From assembly GCA_037178675.1 (NCBI GenBank), contig JAYMGJ010000102.1:1-21586 (forward strand): 21,586 nt of DNA. Direction: 5' to 3'. The translations under genes and the position numbers were made by a program. Positions 1-7,905 of this stretch are shown piece by piece (position 1 is the stretch's first letter; the number at the start of each line of letters is the position of its first letter). This stretch comes from Scleroderma bovista (lineage: Eukaryota > Basidiomycota > Agaricomycetes > Boletales > Sclerodermataceae). The notes under the pieces were generated by a model. The model made no database searches, was not told the DNA's origin, and worked only from the letters and a program-made list of their open reading frames with translations.

Positions 1-2
1 AA

Positions 3-881
3 TACCTTCGGATGGAAATCCGACGAAACCCATTAACTGGTTCTTTAATCATTGATCAGGTGAAGTACTTGGATAAAATCTTAAAGCAATTCGATATGCA
101 GGATTGTAACCCTGCTAATACCCCACTTCCAGAGAAGTATGATCCTATTGTAAGCACCAGAGAGTCTAACTCTAGGTTGCAGTCACAGTACCAGTCAGTA
201 ATTGGATCTCTTCTCTATCTTATGCTTGGAACAAGACCTGACATCGTGTTTGCGGTCATAAAAATGTCTCAGTTCTCTGCAAGTCCAACAGAGGATCATC
301 TTAATCATGCCAAATATATCTTTTGCTATCTACGGGCGAATAGAGAGTATGGCATTGAGTATAAAAGAGAAACCTTGTTGCGAGTGGAAGGCTATGTCGA
401 TGCTGATTGGGCTTCTGACAAAAATGACCGGAAATCCTGTACAGGTTTTACTGTGTTGTTTAATAGCTCTCCAGTTTCCTGGGCTAGCCGGAAACAGAAG
501 ACCGTTGCCACTTCAGCGACTGAAGCTGAGTATATGGCACTTTCTGACACCGCAAAACAGATATGTTGGATCAAGTCTCTACTTGAGGAATTGTTCTTTA
601 ATATTCCACCTGTTGTTCTCTATGAGGATAATATGGGTTCCATATTCCTAGCGCAGAATCCCGCGCAAGAGAGACGAACAAAGCATATCGATATTCGTCA
701 TCATTTTATTCGCAAATGTGTTCAAGAAAGAAAGGTCATTTTATTATGACATATATCTACTGACAAACAGTTGGCAGATGTTTTTACTAAAGCCCTTGGC
801 AAAGTCAAGTTCCAGGGTTTTATGTCTTTCCTTGTTACTGACTTGACATGTATCAAGTCTGGGGGAGTGTTGAGAAAGTAA
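3..881 (+). pseudogene. copia pol: RT C-terminus and RNase H, one in-frame stop
   Basis: This is the C-terminal part of a copia polyprotein, open at the left edge of the window. It begins with the RT thumb/connection region (YLRMEIRRNP, then LDKILKQFDM and RPDIVFAV). The RNase H domain follows with its typical acidic motifs: VDADWASD, the SRKQKTVATSATEAEYMALS block, LYEDNMG and RRTKHIDIRHH. The frame stops at TGA 747-749 but resumes at once with HISTDKQLADVFTKAL, the conserved copia C-terminus, and ends at TAA 879-881 just inside the LTR. The stop is thus a nonsense change within the conserved tail; CGA (Arg) to TGA would explain it. RNase H removes genomic RNA from the hybrid during reverse transcription. 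This copy could not make a full C-terminus without readthrough. Confidence 0.9.
855..867 (+). other. polypurine tract of the copia element
   Basis: The run GTCTGGGGGAG directly abuts the TGTTGAG start of the LTR. A purine run at this place is the plus-strand priming site of LTR retrotransposons, and the GGGGGAG-TGTTGA arrangement is usual for copia elements. It fixes the 5' edge of the LTR at 868. Confidence 0.8.
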
Positions 882-1440
882 GTGCTTAGTCATCACTAGC
901 ACATGACTTCTCAGAGAAGCCTTGACATGTGATGTGTCTGGACTCGACTGTCTTCCATGTGATTATTAACGTCACATGACTGGTTAAAGGAAGTACCAAC
1001 TAACCAGAGTCATATCCCTTATCTATGACGTCGTCAGATAAGGAGCGATAACATTCCTTCTGGAATGTTCCTATGAGGTCGTTCTAGCCCATTTCTTATC
1101 TCTTATCATACCTATGACTCACTGTGGACTTCTATGAAGTTCTACGAGCCTCCACAGGACTACTATGGTAGGAAGGTACTTATCTTACTGTCTGTTTATG
1201 GACTCTCAGAGTCTCTTTACTTTACATGGTCTGTGTGCAGCTCAGATGTATAAATACTCCTATGGTATTTGGTAGCAGAGTAGGATTTTACCCACTTCAT
1301 TTTATCCTCTGTTCTATCAACTGAACTCTCTAAACCACCTTCGGTTTATTACTTCAGGTTGAACCAACTAGCTCAAGTGAGTTGTGATTTCATTATCATT
1401 TGAAGCTAGGCCCACTGCACATTATCTGTTGTCTACCAAC
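868..1440 (+). repeat. 3' LTR of the copia element
   Basis: The LTR starts with TGTTGAG after the polypurine tract. It contains a TATA box at 1249-1255 (TATAAAT) and ends near 1440 at CTACCAAC, a weak match to the expected CAACA terminus. The right edge is therefore uncertain by a few bases. A CRE-like TGACGTCGTCA lies at about 1026-1036, and several GATA/TTATC motifs lie around 1016-1110. Confidence 0.75.
1249..1255 (+). promoter_or_regulatory. TATA box in the copia LTR
   Basis: TATAAAT sits about 380 bp into the LTR, as expected for the promoter that starts the element's genomic RNA (U3/R border shortly downstream). In a 3' LTR it could fire into the decayed gene that follows. No transcript evidence is available. 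Confidence 0.55.
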
Positions 1441-1775
1441 GGATAGCTTGCATTCTTGTTACCCACCTCCCCAAATCCCCTGACCACATGTGTTTCTCAC
1501 CCTCCCACTTTCTCCCCCACTCTCCCCCTGTCAATGATGGCACATAGAAAGTGTGTCCAATAACCACTCCAGTGATGACAAATTTTCTTCTGAATCTCGC
1601 AGTGCGTTGCCACAGCAAGCTCATAAGAAGCCTTTGGAGAAGCAAAACAAGAAGAAGAGTTGCATGAAGTTGACTCATCAGTGAGCATCGTCAAACCCCT
1701 CAGAAATAGTTGCTAACTACCAATAGAAAACAAGATGATGATTCAGATGAAGACAAGTATAGTATCGACAAGGAG

Positions 1776-2289
1776 TAGAGTTTAAAAATCCAGTCCATAG
1801 GACCACAAAAAGACTGGAAACTGGACTGCAGTTGCCAGTTGCCTACTTTTGAGAATGATGAAAAAGACCGGTTGCAACCGCATTATGTAAGCAATACATA
1901 TATGGTATTAAAACCCCTATATTACAGGCTAATTTTGGCCTGCAGTGGGTCTTAAGGGGTGTAAAATTGATCTTTTTGGATGAAATATGGCACAAATAAA
2001 TATGTAATGACTTGTATATAACTACTACAGTCTATAAATAGTATTTAGATGCTATCTGACACACCTTTGATGTGAAAAACATCAATAAAATGCAAAGAAA
2101 CTGGTTTTTTAGTGGTTTGGACCGGTTTTTTAGTGGTTTTGGACCAGTCTTTTTGAAAACCAGTTGCAACTGCTTTGGACTGGTCTTTAAGCAGTCCATG
2201 AACCATTCCCAGGCTTCCAAAAGCAGTCCAGTCTGGTCCTCTTCCAAAAAAGGCAAAAAAACCGGACTGGACTGGACTTTTAAACTCTA
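1776..2289. mobile_element. non-autonomous hAT-type MITE, 514 bp
   Basis: Terminal inverted repeats of about 21 bp begin TAGAGTTTAAAAATCCAGTC on the left; the right end is the inverse, GGACTTTTAAACTCTA, with one mismatch. An exact 8-bp duplication ACAAGGAG flanks it at 1768-1775 and 2290-2297. TAG termini with 8-bp duplications are the hAT signature. Subterminal GGACTGG/CCAGTCC words recur near both ends, as expected for transposase binding sites. No transposase is encoded; the AT-rich core (about 1880-2090) holds no credible ORF. It interrupts the exon of the surrounding pseudogene, and insertion plus duplication (522 bp) is a multiple of three. Confidence 0.92.
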
Positions 2290-2756
2290 ACAAGGAGTAC
2301 ATTAGGGCAGCCCACACATTTATGTGATGCATCAATATGCATGGCAAGATTGGCAAACTCATCAAGATCAAGTACATGTTACAGCAAGATGAAGCAGTCA
2401 AGAAAGGAGAGCTCAAAGAAGATGTCGAGGTCACTGAGCACTGCAGGGAGCAGCTTGAATCTCTGTGAGTCTGCATTCTATTAGTTGATCCTCAGCAACT
2501 GATCTATCTTAGTCCCACAAATGTGATCAATCACTACAACTGCAGCTACCACCAGCTTCTAAAAATCACTCCTGGCCTCAAAAGGCTCATTGATAACCCT
2601 TCAAAATTGTTGGAGCTCAGGCAGATTACCAAAGAGGTATGCATATATGCACATACTAACAAGCACTGCAGCCTATCTTTCAGATGAACAAGGTAATCAT
2701 TTCAACATGTTCAAACGACTGCACTCGATTGCATTGCGAAATTGGCACCTACACTG

Positions 2757-3115
2757 TGAGACAACCCTAAGGGCAAACAACCCAAAGAACTACCACACGC
2801 GAGACTCTGAGGAGAATAGGACTGAGGTCTTAGAGCGAAAACCCAAAGAGAGCTCGAATGGAGAGCCTCTGGGTGCTGCATTGAGCAGTATATATACTAC
2901 GAGCCTCAAGGCTACAGCATGTACCTAAGGGTAGGTCTATGACACCACTGTGGAGCTAAGGCTATGCTAGTGAGGTCAAGGGTCGTCGCACGTACAACAT
3001 GAGGCTAGGATCTAGACTAGTACTGATAAGATGTAGCTGATAAGATACTACACTACGATAAGATAAGACATTATCTAATCACAGATTAGATAAGATAAAA
3101 AGTGAGACCGTTACA
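2757..3115. mobile_element. solo LTR, 359 bp, with CACTG target duplication
   Basis: The segment starts TGAGACAACCC and ends GACCGTTACA, giving TG...CA ends with near-inverse termini. It is flanked by an exact 5-bp duplication, CACTG, at 2752-2756 and 3116-3120. Removing it with one duplication copy joins ...ACT-G to CA-CCC and restores the pseudogene frame (GTYTAPNPTV). No internal domain is present, so it is a solo LTR left by LTR-LTR recombination. Read on the minus strand it begins TGTAACGGTCTC, resembling many gypsy LTRs, but orientation is not proven. A TATATATAC box lies around 2888-2896. Confidence 0.9.
3025..3099 (+). promoter_or_regulatory. GATA-motif cluster in the solo LTR
   Basis: Five GATAAG words start at 3025, 3039, 3057, 3062 and 3089, with extra GATA/TTATC cores between them. 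A perfect 10-bp inverted repeat, TTATCTAATC-ACA-GATTAGATAA, spans 3071-3093. GATAAG is the binding word of fungal GATA factors (nitrogen and light regulators). The density suggests LTR enhancer sites, but function is inferred only from the motif. Confidence 0.5.
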
Positions 3116-4428
3116 CACTGCACCCAACCCAACAGTTGCCACAGTCTCACCTCCAATCCATGGCAGCAATGCAACACAGTTGGGTTTGAACCACCTGGTT
3201 TTAGCCCACATGCTTTGCCCAATCAAAGCCGTTATGGAGTATGAGACGGATGTCATGGAGTAGGTCTTACATGCCATGTTGTAGCCTTTACTACTAATTC
3301 ATTTATAGGACGAAAAAGAAACTTGAAAATGGCCAGATAGTAATGGACTCGGATGCCCTTCCAGCCTTTCTCTGGGAAGGGGATCCCCCCGGTCATGACT
3401 GACAGTATATTCAAGGGCTATTTACCTGTTCATGTACATTTCAGCTTTTTTTTCTTTTCCTATTGTGACTACTGGATGGCTAGGTGGGTACCCATATCTT
3501 TAAAGGTCCATCAGCGGCACTTGGCGGTGAGTCGCGTGGAACACGTCCGTGCAATGCCATCTTGCACGACATGACATCCGTTGAAGCGGAGCATGTCACG
3601 TACAGCTGTGTTCTCGTGAGTCCAGTAGATATGATCATCAAAATTTCTTACTCCCATCCCCTTCTTAGACTCACCACTGCATTTCTTCCCACAGCAAATG
3701 GTGTGAAGTCAATGGAAAATTCAAAAATATGCCGATTTCTATTATGGGATAATCAACCTCCTGCAAGAAAATGGTCCACTTTTCGAAGAAGTGTGACACC
3801 ACTGGAACATGTAAGTGCACATTAAAATGTAGACTATCGCTAAACCAGATTCAAAGGGTGTTTTTTAAGCATGAGGATGGCTGTGGGATAGAGGTTGCTG
3901 ACAACAGTTATTGCAGCTCCTCGTCCCTCAGTACCATGAGTACAATGGCAAAGATGCAGGCACAGATGGCCACACCAGGTTCCCACTTGTCTGGGTCACA
4001 CCAATCTCCCGTTCCCTCTGGCTACTAGGGAACCCTCACTCCCACCAACACTGGCACCTGCTGTGCAGGAGTCTGCTCCACCTCACCCACCTATTGTGCA
4101 AAGTCTGAATGGTACCTCTCCACAGGCTCCAGCATGCCCAATGACCCACCAATTCTCATGCACGTCTTCTACTGCTTTAACCCCACAATGCTTGTCATGT
4201 AGGACCTTGGCATTGTCGCCAATGTCACACCTGACTAGTGCATCTGACTCATCGCCGGTCCACAAGTCCAAAGGCAAGGGGAAATGAGTTGATCCACCCA
4301 AGAAACCCTCCAAAAAGCACAGGTTTGATTCAGATGATGAAAGCCCCCATAATGCTGCTACTAGTGCAGGCAAGAAACAGCGAGGCGATTTGAAGGAGCC
4401 CAGTGGTCAACGCAGGAGCCAGAAATAG

Positions 4429-4823
4429 AATGCAGTGCAGTGAGTACCAGCATAATATCCAAGCAGATTTCTTACAGCACTTTCAAGGCCTGCCTTTTCA
4501 TTTTTGATACCATTGTTGATTTGCTTTCTTGATGCATGCATGGACAGATACTCACAATAGATGTCAATGTTTCGGAGTATTTTGTTGTATTTTGTGCTTC
4601 AATGTTGTAATGCAATGTTTACTGGATTTTGAATATATGGATTGTTGTGAAAACAGTGAATATATTGTGACCGGTCTGTGTCACTCATGCCCATCTATGG
4701 TTGACTTTAGCGTTTTCGTACATGTCAGTATATTCCAGGGTGTCTGCCAAACATATAAGATAGCACCAACAACAAAAACACCACTATATATTACCATGTA
4801 TGGACTGGGGGATTTTTGTGATG
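4429..4823. other. intergenic, no gene seen
   Basis: This AT-rich stretch follows the pseudogene stop. The longest ORF (about 100 codons from 4529) has no recognisable motif, unbiased composition and a cysteine-rich character typical of chance translation. It could include the old 3' UTR of the pseudogene. I see no repeats or RNA genes. Confidence 0.5.
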
Positions 4824-4882
4824 ATAGTGTTTGACACTACACTTCCATTCTTGTAGGATTAGTGCAGATTACACTTCCAACA
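4824..4882 (-). repeat. 59-bp terminal direct repeat, 3' copy (minus-strand sense)
   Basis: Identical to 5237-5295. On the minus strand it follows the purine run CAAGGGAGGG and starts TGTTGGAAG. Zero mismatches imply recent origin or gene conversion. Confidence 0.9.
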
Positions 4883-5138
4883 CCCTCCCTTGATCTGGCA
4901 CTAATGCATTATCCACTAGGAGGCAGCACTGCCACTATCAGTGTCTAGACCATTTGGTATAGCCATTCCCTATTGTAGGATATGCAACCAGAGGCTGATC
5001 TTTTCCAATGTGTCACTGTTGCCATGGCAATGGCATACAATGAAGTTGATGCTACCATGTTAAATTTGGGTCATGTGACCTCAGGGCTAACTAAACCCCC
5101 TGTTGCTTAGGCAGTGCACAATTACAGGAAAATATGAC

Positions 5139-5212
5139 CAAGGCAGGATTTGAACCCAGGACCTCCTGGCATATACCCAGGTGCTCTAACCACTGAGCTA
5201 CTGGGCTGCAGG
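5139..5212 (-). other. tRNA-derived segment with Pol III A and B boxes
   Basis: Read on the minus strand, TAGCTCAGTGG (plus 5190-5200) matches the tRNA A box and D arm, and GGTTCAAATCC (plus 5146-5156) matches the B box and T arm. D stem GCTC/GAGC and anticodon stem CCTGG/CCAGG pair perfectly around a seven-base loop GTATATG. The T stem and acceptor stem are mispaired, and the nominal anticodon ATA is unlikely. This is a tRNA-derived SINE head or tRNA pseudogene, not a working tRNA; the boxes could still recruit Pol III. Confidence 0.7.
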
Positions 5213-5236
5213 TACTCTAGGGCACTTGTAGGTTTT

Positions 5237-5295
5237 ATAGTGTTTGACACTACACTTCCATTCTTGTAGGATTAGTGCAGATTACACTTCCAACA
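5237..5295 (-). repeat. 59-bp terminal direct repeat, 5' copy (minus-strand sense)
   Basis: Identical to 4824-4882. On the minus strand it begins TGTTGGAAG at 5295 and is followed immediately by TATAAAACC. Confidence 0.9.
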
Positions 5296-5404
5296 GTCTT
5301 TTTCTACTCTACATGCCTTTCCTCGCTCTGAGCAGAGCTGTTCAATGGGGTGTTGCCCAAAGTAACACCTAGATACCACTCATTACCCTTTGTCAACTTT
5401 CGTA

Positions 5405-5570
5405 TTTGGTTGCGCTGCATGTTCTTATGTACTTTTAAAAGCATTTTAATTGTTTTCAAAAGTGTGAAAAGTGCAAGAAAAAGTAAGAAAAGCACTAGAT
5501 TGTGCTTTTCAAAGCAATGGGATCTACTTAATAAAGTCGTAACATGACTTTTACATCAGCAAACCAGCCC
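5405..5570 (-). repeat. MITE end or remnant, AAAAGTG-rich
   Basis: The terminus ACTTTTACATCAGC...CCAGCCC (5547-5570) is the inverse of 7301-7324, 23 of 24 bases matching. Inside it lie repeated AAAAGTG/CACTTTT words (about 5425-5510), like hAT subterminal motifs. No partner inverted end is visible to the left, so this is half an element or has a degraded second end. Confidence 0.5.
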
Positions 5571-5697
5571 TCCCCTGGACAGTACTGGACAGTACTGGCC
5601 AGTTACCCCAGAGCCCCAGCTACTCCTAGCAAGGTACCTAACTGGCTAGCACTGTCCAGACTGTCCTAGTAGTACTATCAACAGTATCCATATTTTT
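5571..5697. repeat. short local repeats, GGACAGTACT
   Basis: GGACAGTACT occurs twice in tandem at about 5578-5597, and related ACTGTCC words recur downstream in inverted form (about 5651-5665). The stretch separates the MITE end from an LTR-like repeat. No coding signal. Confidence 0.4.
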
Positions 5698-5996
5698 TGT
5701 TAGATGGCTTGTGCACAGGGACTAGCTAGCTCAGAGGCAAACTCAGTGTCTCATTTGGAACACTAACTGTATGATAACTAACCTAGCTCAGAGGCAAACT
5801 AATAAGTAGGTTAGTACTAAGTAAAAGAGAGTGGTGACTAGATGTCTTATCTCAGTGTCTCATTTGGAACACTGAGGTGAAAGGAATCCTCGAGCGGATG
5901 AAAATACTCTGTGCTTACATAAGGATGCTCGACACACAAACAAGGAAACTAACACAAGTCCTAAAGAATGGTAGTGACTGAGTAGGAATTTCAACA
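5698..5996. repeat. LTR-like repeat, copy A (299 bp)
   Basis: It begins TGTTAGATGGC and ends GAATTTCAACA, giving TGTT...AACA ends. A diverged copy lies at 7405-7642 in the same orientation, sharing long blocks such as GTAGGTTAGTACTAAGTAAA, ACACTGAGGTGAAAGGAA and CTTACATAAGGATGCTC. Copy A carries an extra internal duplication of the AGCTCAGAGGCAA and CTCAGTGTCTCATTTGGAAC blocks. No 5-bp target duplication is apparent. Probably diverged LTRs or solo LTRs. Confidence 0.65.
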
Positions 5997-6120
5997 ATAT
6001 TACCTTTACTGCCTGTACTTGGAACTTTTCGAGCACTCAATTCACTCAATGTTAAGGTTAACCACTTTATATCAATTCAATAAACTACAGAACAAATATT
6101 AAATATTATATATACACTGA

Positions 6121-6620
6121 GGTGGTTGTCATTGATGGCTGCAACATTGACGCAGGTAGTGGGGGTAGTGGCGGCGACCACATCAAGGTGGTTGTCATTG
6201 TCATCACTGGTGACACATCAACAACACAAGTGGTGGGGTCATTGTCATTGTCATTGTGGCTGTCGCTGGTGGTAGGGTGGCCCTCATCACATCATCAATG
6301 CTGCTGGTGGGGTGGTCATGGTCATTGGTGGGGGTGGCCATGTCGTCTGGTCACATCATTGACACTGGTGGTGGTGGCTGTGTTGTCATTGACAACAACG
6401 GTGGTGGTGGTTGCATCATCAATGCTGCTGGTGGAGTGGTCATGGTCATTGCGTCATCAATGCTGCTGATGGGGTGGTCGTTGTTGTTGCTGGTGTTGGC
6501 CTTGTCATCGATGCTGCTGGTGGGGTGGTCGTGGTCATTGGTGGTGGTGGCCGTGTCATTGACACTGCTGGTGGGGTGGTCATCGTCACTGCTGGTGGTG
6601 GTGGCTGTCAGGTGGTGGAA
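6121..6620. repeat. G/T-rich degenerate minisatellite
   Basis: The block CATCAATGCTGCTGGTGGGG recurs with variants at about 6293, 6417, 6454, 6507 and 6558, among GGTGGTGGTGG and GTCATTG words. The strand is strongly G/T-rich. Open frames through it (to 136 codons) are Val/Gly/Ser-rich by-products of the repeat and exist in two frames, so I do not call them genes. Confidence 0.75.
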
Positions 6621-6666
6621 GATGGGAGAGATGGAAAAGAATGAGAATCTTGGAGAAAATTTTTGA

Positions 6667-6686
6667 AGTGTGTGTGTGTGTGCGCA
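6667..6686. repeat. TG dinucleotide run
   Basis: An alternating (GT)n run ends in GTGCGCATG. It lies between the two oppositely biased arrays and is a simple sequence of Z-DNA-forming type. Confidence 0.8.
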
Positions 6687-6754
6687 TGTTTGTGTAGATG
6701 ATTATATCAGCATACTGAACTACCAATATTTCTTAATAGTATTTACTACACTAC

Positions 6755-7122
6755 ATGCCTCGCATCACCACCATCAGCATCGTTGACATGACCACCATCA
6801 GCAACAATGATAATGACCCAACCATGGAAGATGGATGACAGTGACGGCACTGACCACCACCAGCGTCGACAGCCACTACCAATGCGACAACAATGATGAC
6901 CCCACCACCAACGTCAACAACGACAGCGACCTCCCCTCCCCACCACCATCCCCAGTGTTGACGGTGACAACACAACCACCCCCATCCCCAGCATCATCTG
7001 ACGATGACACCCACCCTGTCGCCCACCACCCCCCCAGCCACAGCAATGCTGACCACTGTGCCAGCCACAGCATTGGTGCTCACCCTCCTTCGTTCGACAG
7101 CACCCCCCCCCCCACCATATGA
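6755..7122. repeat. C/A-rich array, inverse bias of 6121-6620
   Basis: ACCACCACC, CATCAGCA and GACAATGA words dominate and end in a C run at about 7104-7113. Its reverse complement resembles the G/T-rich array (GTTGCTGATGGTGGTCATG against GCTGCTGATGGGGTGGTCG). The pair therefore forms an imperfect long inverted repeat with a spacer of about 130 bp. Thr/Pro/Ser-rich open frames here are repeat artefacts. Confidence 0.65.
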
Positions 7123-7300
7123 ATATATTTAATTATTTATGATGTATTCTATAAATATACTTTTTTTTACTCTACTGAATACTTGAGGAATCAAAGACTG
7201 GGAACCAGACTGGCACAGAGTCAGACAGACTGTACCAGAGTCAGACAGGCTGGGCAGCCAGCTAAGCGCTGTCAAATGCTGTCAGCTCGGCTAACCATTA

Positions 7301-7392
7301 GGGTTGGTTTGCTGATGTAAAAGTGACTACTTAAAAGTGAAAAAAGTGCCAAAAGCAGTAAAAAAGTAATGTGTGAATTTGCTGATGCTGTA
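7301..7392 (+). repeat. MITE end, inverse of 5547-5570
   Basis: GGGTTGGTTTGCTGATGTAA starts the segment, which continues into AAAAGTGA repeats and a second TTTGCTGATGCTG at about 7378-7390. The same words occur in inverse order at 5405-5570. The two ends face outward around the 5571-7300 block, so they belong to separate or rearranged copies. No target duplication is visible. Confidence 0.5.
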
Positions 7393-7404
7393 CCACTGTC
7401 GTTT

Positions 7405-7642
7405 TGTTAGATGGCTCGTGCACAGGGAACTAGCTCAGAGGCAACTTAAGTAGGTTAGTACTAAGTAAATGAGTGTGTAACTGGTATCTTACCTCAGTGA
7501 TTCATCTTGGAACACTGAGGTGAAAGGAACCCTCAAATGGATGAAAAATAGTCCATGCTTACATAAGGATGCTCATCACACCAATAAGGAAACTATCAGT
7601 AAGTACCAAAAGAATGGTAGTGATCGAGTAGGAATTTCAACA
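7405..7642. repeat. LTR-like repeat, copy B (238 bp)
   Basis: Same orientation as 5698-5996, starting TGTTAGATGGC and ending GGAATTTCAACA. It lacks the internal duplication of copy A and differs at many positions. Flanks do not give matching 5-bp duplications, either around this copy or around the A-to-B unit. Confidence 0.65.
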
Positions 7643-7725
7643 TGTAGCAACCATAGCCAACTGTAGCTGGCAGTACAGCTGAGCACAGGGACTTAGGGTT
7701 TTGCTGATGTTAGAAGAACCTGTAA

Positions 7726-7905
7726 TATATGTCTGTGGTGTACCTGGATGGGGTCTGATGTGTGCTGAATAGACTGTGACCAGACAGACTCCAGACAATT
7801 ATGCCTGACCCAGAAAGGAATGCATCTGAATTCAGACATGGGTCTGGGACACCTGATGTGTCTGACATGCCTGACATGGTCTGTCCCAGACACTTCAGAC
7901 ACTCA
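7726..7905. repeat. GTCTG/CAGAC motif array with hairpin
   Basis: About eleven GTCTG or CAGAC words occur in 180 bp. They include a perfect 10-bp inverted repeat, GTCTGGGACA at 7842-7851 and TGTCCCAGAC at 7882-7891. Motif arrays like this are typical of hAT subterminal regions. TTTGCTGATGTT at about 7701 resembles the MITE ends at 5570 and 7301, but no terminal pair or target duplication closes an element. Confidence 0.5.

Larger units (their letters stand above)
1..1440 (+). mobile_element. Ty1/copia retrotransposon, 3' part with 3' LTR
   Basis: The window opens inside a copia-type element in the order RT C-terminus, RNase H, polypurine tract, LTR, which is the 3' end of a Ty1/copia element read on the plus strand. 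The 5' LTR, gag, protease, integrase and most of RT lie outside the window, so the target duplication cannot be tested. The 3' LTR boundary near 1440 is estimated. A decayed host-type gene begins about 110 bp downstream. Confidence 0.9.
1550..4428 (+). pseudogene. decayed multi-exon gene of a basidiomycete multicopy family (DUF6698-like?)
   Basis: One ancestral gene can be followed across several disconnected short ORFs. Segments in order: an acidic stretch (KQDDDSDEDKYS), YIRAAHTFM, MHGKIGKLIKIKYM, an ELKEDVEVTEHCREQL helix, GLKRLIDNPSKLLELR, TAPNPTVATVSPPIHG, NHLVLAHMLCPIKAVM, DALPAFLWEGDPPG, GTRPCNAILHDMTSVEAEHV, DFYYGIINLLQENG, and a basic tail (VDPPKKPSKKHR, then GKKQRG) ending at TAG 4426-4428. 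Introns read clearly at 1681-1726, 2637-2683 (branch TACTAAC), 3260-3308, 3616-3694 and 3811-3848. In-frame TGA codons lie at 2325, 2466, 3794 and 4285, and an A-run near 3723-3727 shifts the frame. A MITE and a solo LTR interrupt it. I recall this domain order from repeated basidiomycete proteins of unknown function, perhaps DUF6698; the family name is unverified. The N-terminus is not identified. Confidence 0.75.
4824..5295 (-). mobile_element. small terminal-direct-repeat element with tRNA-derived Pol III promoter (TRIM/SINE-like)
   Basis: Two identical 59-bp copies (4824-4882 and 5237-5295, offset 413 bp) bracket a 354-bp core. On the minus strand each copy begins TGTTGGAAGTG and carries CAAACA near its end, like a very short LTR. 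The purine run CAAGGGAGGG directly precedes the second (3') copy, where a polypurine tract belongs. The core carries TATAAAA just after the first copy and then a tRNA-like segment with A and B boxes. There is no coding capacity. No 5-bp target duplication was found, and no clear primer-binding site follows the first repeat. Alternatives are a SINE inside a tandem duplication or a partly duplicated LTR. Confidence 0.6.

Noticed and set aside
2045..2476. 143-codon minus-strand ORF
   Set aside because: It crosses the MITE right end and its target duplication, so it is created by the insertion; the opposite strand carries the real ancestral exon.
747..4287. Classical RIP as cause of the stops
   Set aside because: The inferred mutated cytosines are preceded by A, G or C, not T, so there is no TCG preference; CpG deamination is the simpler reading.
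5139..5212. Functional tRNA gene on the minus strand
   Set aside because: A and B boxes and two stems fit, but the T and acceptor stems mispair and the anticodon would be ATA. Better explained as a tRNA-derived SINE head.
4824..5295. CRISPR-like direct repeats
   Set aside because: Only two repeats, 413 bp apart, in a eukaryotic TE context with retroelement-like ends.
6122..6666. Val/Gly-rich ORFs of 77-136 codons
   Set aside because: They run in overlapping frames through a degenerate repeat; the lack of stops follows from the repeat composition.
6835..7122. Thr/Pro-rich ORF of 95 codons
   Set aside because: Low-complexity translation of the C/A-rich array with no introns, promoter or conserved blocks.
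5698..7642. Complete LTR element with target duplication
   Set aside because: The 5-bp flanks outside the two copies do not match and no polypurine tract or primer site was found.
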